From the NCBI GenBank assembly GCA_948806215.1, contig CAQIDI010000002.1, positions 1-64,000 on the forward strand: 64,000 nucleotides of DNA, in the 5' to 3' direction. This document shows positions 60,259 to 64,000 of the stretch, piece by piece. The position numbers and the translations under genes were made by a program. Source of the DNA: an uncultured Eubacteriales bacterium (GTDB lineage Bacteria > Bacillota > Clostridia > Christensenellales > UBA1242). Position 1 is the stretch's first letter; each line of letters begins with the position of its first letter. A model generated the notes under the pieces. It saw only the letters and a program-made list of their open reading frames with translations. It was not told where the DNA came from and did no database searches.

Positions 60259-61830
60259 TTAATTTTTCAAAATTAAATCTCTAATGTGTTCGGCAGTTTT
60301 TAATCCGTCAACAGCACTAGTCGTTATTCCTCCTGCATATCCAGCACCTTCGCCACAAGGGAACAATCCTTTAATGCTACTTTCAAAATTATCATCTCTA
60401 ACAATGGTTACTGGGCTAGAACTTCGACTTTCAATTCCCACAAGCAAGTTTCCACTATCTGCAAAATTTTTTAGTTTGGTGTTTAATATTGGAAGTGCCA
60501 ATTTTAAACTGTCGTAAACAAAACTAGGCAAACAATTTTTTAAATTTGTATAAGTAACTTTTAAACTTGGTTTAACCTTTAACTCACATTTTTTGCCAGT
60601 TAAAAACTCGCCAACAGACTGTGCTGGGCAATTATAATTTTTGCCACCACACTCAAAAGCCAAGCTCTCATATTTGCTTTGAAATTCCACACCAGCTAGT
60701 GGGTCGGTTGAATTAAAATCGCTAGGCGTAACATTAACCAAAACTGCACTGTTTGCGTTTTTTCCATCACGCAAAAAATTACTCATACCATTTGTTACCA
60801 CAGTATTTTCTTCGCTTGCAGAATTAACTATTTGCCCACCGGGACACATACAAAATGTAAAAACACTTCTGCCATTATTAAGATGTGTTACCAACTTATA
60901 ATCGGCACTTGGCAATTTTAAATTTTTATTACCATATTGCGAAAAGTTAATATCGCTTTGCAGTTGCTCTATTCTAACACCCATTGCAAAAGGCTTTTGC
61001 TCTAGCATAACATTTTTATTTTTTAGCATATAATAAACCTGCTTTGCACTATGCCCCACAGCCAAAACAAGGTTTTCGGTTTTTATTTCAAATTCAGAGT
61101 TATCTAAAACATTTTTGGCTTTTATGCCACAAACCCTATTGTTTTTTACTAAAATATCGGATAACTGTGTGTTAAACATAACTTTTCCGCCATTTTTAAT
61201 AATTTGCATTCTAATGTTTTTTACAACGGTTTTTAGTTTATCAGAACCAATGTGTGGTTTTGCTTCAAACAAAATTTGCTTCGGTGCACCACTTAAATAA
61301 AACTGATTTATAACTGTTAAACAATATGAATTATTAACATTGGTGTTAAGTTTTCCATCGCTAAATGTTCCTGCTCCGCCTTCGCCAAATTGAACATTGC
61401 TATTAACATTAAGTTTTCCGGTTTCCCAAAATTCTTTAACTTGAATATCTCTTGTATCAACATCTGCCCCCTGCTCAATTACTATCGGTTTTAATCCCAT
61501 TTCACTAAGCGCCAAAGCACAAAACATTCCACTTGGACCAAACCCAACAACCACAGGAGAATTAGACAAGTTAAAATCCACTTTGTTATATTTAACACCT
61601 ATTATATTATATTCAAACTTTTTATCGCTAAAGTTTCGTTCGTTAAATAGTGTAACACCACAGGTTAAAACATAAAAAATTTTTGGCTTACGCCTTGCAT
61701 CAATTGACGATTTTAAAATTATAAAATCTAAAATTTCGCTAACATTAATCTTTAATGCTGAAGCGATTTTTTGTTTTATTTTATCGTTATTAAAATTTGG
61801 TTCTAAAATTAAATTACTAACCTTAATCAT
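60259..61830 (-). CDS. FAD-dependent oxidoreductase (COG2509 type)
   Basis: A 523 aa flavoprotein. An N-terminal ferredoxin-like region (1-90) precedes the dinucleotide-binding VVVGFGPSGMFCALALSEMG, then NVQFGEGGAGTFSDGKL, FAMGVRIEQLQ and C-terminal GEGAGYAGGITTSAVDGL. This is the layout of uncharacterised FAD-dependent dehydrogenases of the COG2509 group. Substrate unknown. It lies 3 bp after the next gene, so the two flavoproteins are coupled. Confidence 0.85.
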   Translation of the reverse strand: MIKVSNLILEPNFNNDKIKQKIASALKINVSEILDFIILKSSIDARRKPKIFYVLTCGVTLFNERNFSDKKFEYNIIGVKYNKVDFNLSNSPVVVGFGPSGMFCALALSEMGLKPIVIEQGADVDTRDIQVKEFWETGKLNVNSNVQFGEGGAGTFSDGKLNTNVNNSYCLTVINQFYLSGAPKQILFEAKPHIGSDKLKTVVKNIRMQIIKNGGKVMFNTQLSDILVKNNRVCGIKAKNVLDNSEFEIKTENLVLAVGHSAKQVYYMLKNKNVMLEQKPFAMGVRIEQLQSDINFSQYGNKNLKLPSADYKLVTHLNNGRSVFTFCMCPGGQIVNSASEENTVVTNGMSNFLRDGKNANSAVLVNVTPSDFNSTDPLAGVEFQSKYESLAFECGGKNYNCPAQSVGEFLTGKKCELKVKPSLKVTYTNLKNCLPSFVYDSLKLALPILNTKLKNFADSGNLLVGIESRSSSPVTIVRDDNFESSIKGLFPCGEGAGYAGGITTSAVDGLKTAEHIRDLILKN

Positions 61831-61833
61831 TTA

Positions 61834-62991
61834 CTATAAACTTTTTCCTACTATATATCCACTTGTCCAAGCCCACTGCAAATTATAACCGCCACAAAGC
61901 CCATCAACATTATTTGCTTCTCCGCAAACAAACAAGTTTTTGTTTTGCTTCGATTCTAAATTGCTTGTTAAGTCGCTTAGGTTAACGCCACCACAGTGCA
62001 CCTGATTATTATCGTAAAAGCCAACAACATCTAAACTAAAATCAGATATTATTTTTGCTAGCTCTAAAATTTGATTATCGCTTAAATTATTAACACTAAT
62101 ATTATAATTAACTTTTGCCCGATTCAAAATTTCATACCCAAGGTTCTTATGAAATAATCCAACAAAAAATTGTTTTATGCTATTGTTCTTTAATATTTGT
62201 TTTCTTTTAGTTAACATATTAATTAAACAATTAAATTCTAAATCTGGCAAAAGGTTAATGCTAAGTTTAGCTGAATTTAAATTGTTTCTTGCCATAAAAG
62301 CCGATAAGTTCATAACACAAATTCCGCCAACACCATTATCTTTAAATAATATTTCGCCAAATTCAATAAAAGTTTTACTGTTTAGTTCTAAACTAACTTT
62401 AACATTTGGCACTCTAATTCCGCTTAATTCTTTTATCTTATTAGATGTTTTTAAAGCACACAAACTAGGCACAAATGGTTGAACGCTTACATTTGTAAGC
62501 ATATTGTTAAGTGCATTTCCACCCACACAAACCACCACTTTTTCGCAAGTATATTCGCCATTGTTTGTAATAATTTTGTAGCCACTATCACCTTTTAATA
62601 TTTGGTTAGCTTTGGTTTGAGTTATTATTTCCACGTAATTATTGTTAAGCGCATTAACCATAACATCTAAAACCGAACTAGATAAGTTAGATTTAGGATA
62701 TCTTCTACCTTCACTATCGGCATAACTAACCAAACCTAGTTGTTCAAAAAAATTAATAGCATCGGCACTATTAAACTTTTTTAAAAAGTTACTAATATCA
62801 ACATTATAGCTATTTTCCAAAATATTATCGTTAGTAAAGTTGCATCTGCCATTACCCGAAGCCAAAATTTTTTTACCAACTTTTACATCGGCTTCTAAAA
62901 TGGTTACTTTAACACCATTCAAACTTGCAACCAAGGCACACATCAAGCCTGATGCTCCGCCACCTATAACTATTACTTGTTTTTTTATCAT
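61834..62991 (-). CDS. HI0933/YhiN-family flavoprotein
   Basis: A 385 aa NAD(P)/FAD-dependent oxidoreductase: VIVIGGGASGLMCALVASLNG (FAD site), KVGKKILASGNGRCNFTN (family signature) and C-terminal GEANNVDGLCGGYNLQWAWTSG. Family members (COG2081) include the bile-acid enzyme BaiN, but most are uncharacterised, so a bile-acid role should not be assumed. GGTGA precedes the ATG. First gene of a two-gene flavoprotein operon. Confidence 0.9.
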   Translation of the reverse strand: MIKKQVIVIGGGASGLMCALVASLNGVKVTILEADVKVGKKILASGNGRCNFTNDNILENSYNVDISNFLKKFNSADAINFFEQLGLVSYADSEGRRYPKSNLSSSVLDVMVNALNNNYVEIITQTKANQILKGDSGYKIITNNGEYTCEKVVVCVGGNALNNMLTNVSVQPFVPSLCALKTSNKIKELSGIRVPNVKVSLELNSKTFIEFGEILFKDNGVGGICVMNLSAFMARNNLNSAKLSINLLPDLEFNCLINMLTKRKQILKNNSIKQFFVGLFHKNLGYEILNRAKVNYNISVNNLSDNQILELAKIISDFSLDVVGFYDNNQVHCGGVNLSDLTSNLESKQNKNLFVCGEANNVDGLCGGYNLQWAWTSGYIVGKSL

Positions 62992-63085
62992 ATCTTCACC
63001 AATAATTTTAGTTAATTATATTTTACAACAAAAGTTTAAATTAACCTATTTTATTTAATATTTTTAGTAATTAATTTTAAAAAAC

Positions 63086-63113
63086 AAAAAAGCAAAACAA
63101 CATTTGCTTTTTT
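63086..63113 (-). terminator. Terminator of the GNAT gene
   Basis: AAAAAAGCAAA (63086-63096) / TTTGCTTTTTT (63103-63113). Confidence 0.8.
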
Positions 63114-63882
63114 ATAATAATCTTTTAGGATTTAGATTGCACCTTTTATCAAATTGATTATCTGATAAACTTTCTAATGGCATATTGCCATAAATTATGC
63201 ATCTATCATCGTGTGATTGAACTTCGCTTTTATTTAGTTTTAGGCGATACACTTTGCCAATTTGCACTTTTTTCATATCTGCTGGTTTAATCCTACTTAA
63301 CACCATAGGAATTAAATGTGGCTGCTCTGGACGCCTACCTAAATCTTTAACAAAGCCGTGATTTAAATAAAATTTCAAATTTCTATCAAAAACAATTTTT
63401 CCATTTTTTATGCTTTCTTCGTTAAGACTTGCTATATCTTGTTTGCTTAGTTCATCTGCATAATATGTTACAGTTTTTTCACCATTAGTGTAAACACACA
63501 AACTATCTAACGTTATGGATTTTGCATTTAATTTTACCGCAACTTCCTTAACATATTCCAACATTTCTCTACCAATGCCGTTTCCGCGAAAAGCTTCTTC
63601 AACTTTTATTAAGCCAATATGTAGGTTTTTTGTTAATTTATCAAACTTAAAATCGCAATGGCCAATTTTTATTTCTGAAAACCCGCGTCCATCCCAACCA
63701 CTTGAAGGTGTGGCACAAATAACCCTAGCTCGAGTTCCGTATAAATAAAACCACTTGCTATCGTTAGCATTTCTAAAACCATAGTGAATATAATTATTAT
63801 TAAGTTTTTTTAATTTATTAACAACAAACATTTGTTGTAATAAATTAGGCTTTTCGTTGTTGATAAAAATTATATCTTCCAA
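63112..63882 (-). CDS. GNAT-family acetyltransferase
   Basis: A 256 aa protein. Acetyl-CoA-binding motif A is clear in GLIKVEEAFRGNGIGREMLEYV (R-G-N-G-I-G), with a following strand SITLDSLCVY and FYLNHGFVKD, the usual GNAT C-terminal segment. The N-terminal 80 and C-terminal 50 residues are not recognisable. It starts at TTG, supported by AAAGGTGAG at correct spacing. Acceptor unknown. Confidence 0.75.
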   Translation of the reverse strand: MEDIIFINNEKPNLLQQMFVVNKLKKLNNNYIHYGFRNANDSKWFYLYGTRARVICATPSSGWDGRGFSEIKIGHCDFKFDKLTKNLHIGLIKVEEAFRGNGIGREMLEYVKEVAVKLNAKSITLDSLCVYTNGEKTVTYYADELSKQDIASLNEESIKNGKIVFDRNLKFYLNHGFVKDLGRRPEQPHLIPMVLSRIKPADMKKVQIGKVYRLKLNKSEVQSHDDRCIIYGNMPLESLSDNQFDKRCNLNPKRLL

Positions 63883-63911
63883 TTAACTCACCTTTAATTT
63901 TTGCTTTAGTT

Positions 63912-63940
63912 ATTATACCACATCATTCTACTAAGTTCAA
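63912..63940 (-). promoter_or_regulatory. Promoter of the GNAT gene
   Basis: TTGAAC (63935-63940), 17-bp spacer, perfect TATAAT (63912-63917) on the minus strand. Beyond it, to the right edge, I see no gene. Confidence 0.7.
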
Positions 63941-64000
63941 TATTTAAATTTTTGGTAAAATTGCATAGTTGACACAGTGTATATTTTTGTTGCAAACATA

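Noticed and set aside
61834..62991. Bile-acid 7-dehydroxylation enzyme BaiN
   Set aside because: The family is broad and no other bai gene is present; only the generic flavoprotein call is supported.
1..64000. tRNA, rRNA, CRISPR arrays, insertion sequences, prophage
   Set aside because: Scanned for tRNA T-loop motifs, spaced direct repeats and transposase or integrase motifs; none found.

Overview
This is a 64 kb stretch of a very AT-rich chromosome (roughly 30% G+C by eye). It looks like a strictly anaerobic, fermentative low-G+C Bacillota (Clostridia/Bacilli-like, gut-type). The basis is pyruvate formate-lyase and anaerobic ribonucleotide reductase with their activases, rubrerythrin, RecD2, a ComF-family protein, a SecA with a SEC-C tail, strong AGGAGG-type ribosome binding sites, many intrinsic terminators and no outer-membrane genes. 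TGA is used as a stop and Trp is TGG, so the code is standard. No rRNA, tRNA, CRISPR array or insertion sequence was found. The lineage cannot be fixed further from sequence alone.

Layout. 1-13 kb: the edge of an alpha/beta hydrolase, gpmI, small membrane proteins, two XRE-like regulators facing each other across an operator-like repeat cluster, a lipoprotein, a DUF3267 protease-like protein, a coupled pair of guanylate-kinase-like P-loop proteins, PH-domain membrane proteins, an ASCH protein, a duplicated HD protein, rubrerythrin and a GNAT-like protein. 13-16.5 kb: a VirB2/T4SS-pilin-like protein with a His/Cys-rich ectodomain, mgtE behind a leader-peptide switch, and radC. 16.8-22.7 kb: the glycyl-radical block pflBA and nrdDG; nrdDG has a consensus promoter overlapped by two NrdR-type boxes. 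23-25 kb: aspS behind an Asn-rich leader peptide and terminator. 25-34 kb: two processive GT2 glycosyltransferases, one with a G10 tract inside its promoter spacer, and two large secreted proteins sharing a repeat domain. 34-38 kb and 56.6-60 kb: two similar heterodimeric ABC exporter operons. 39-42 kb: asnS and an archaeal-type AspRS behind an Asp/Asn leader peptide and terminator. 43-46.7 kb: acyl-ACP thioesterase, a third GT2 and an unknown protein. 46.8-56.4 kb: a long minus-strand run recD2-comF, then secA, three nucleotide-type enzymes, prfB (with +1 frameshift) and tsaD. 60-64 kb: two flavoproteins and a GNAT.

The most notable material is regulatory. (1) mgtE is preceded by a 17-codon ORF starting Met-Asp-Pro-Val-Pro and by four RNA segments that pair 1:2, 2:3 or 3:4; 3:4 buries the mgtE Shine-Dalgarno and start codon. 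This looks like a translational Mg2+ attenuator. (2) A G10 tract fills the 17-bp spacer between TTGACG and TATAAT upstream of a glycosyltransferase, the architecture of a phase-variable promoter. (3) Two separate Asp/Asn-codon leader peptides, each followed by an intrinsic terminator, precede the three Asp/Asn tRNA synthetase genes. (4) The prfB frameshift site keeps CTT-TGA-C but lacks the usual internal Shine-Dalgarno, and has a perfect 9-bp hairpin directly upstream instead.
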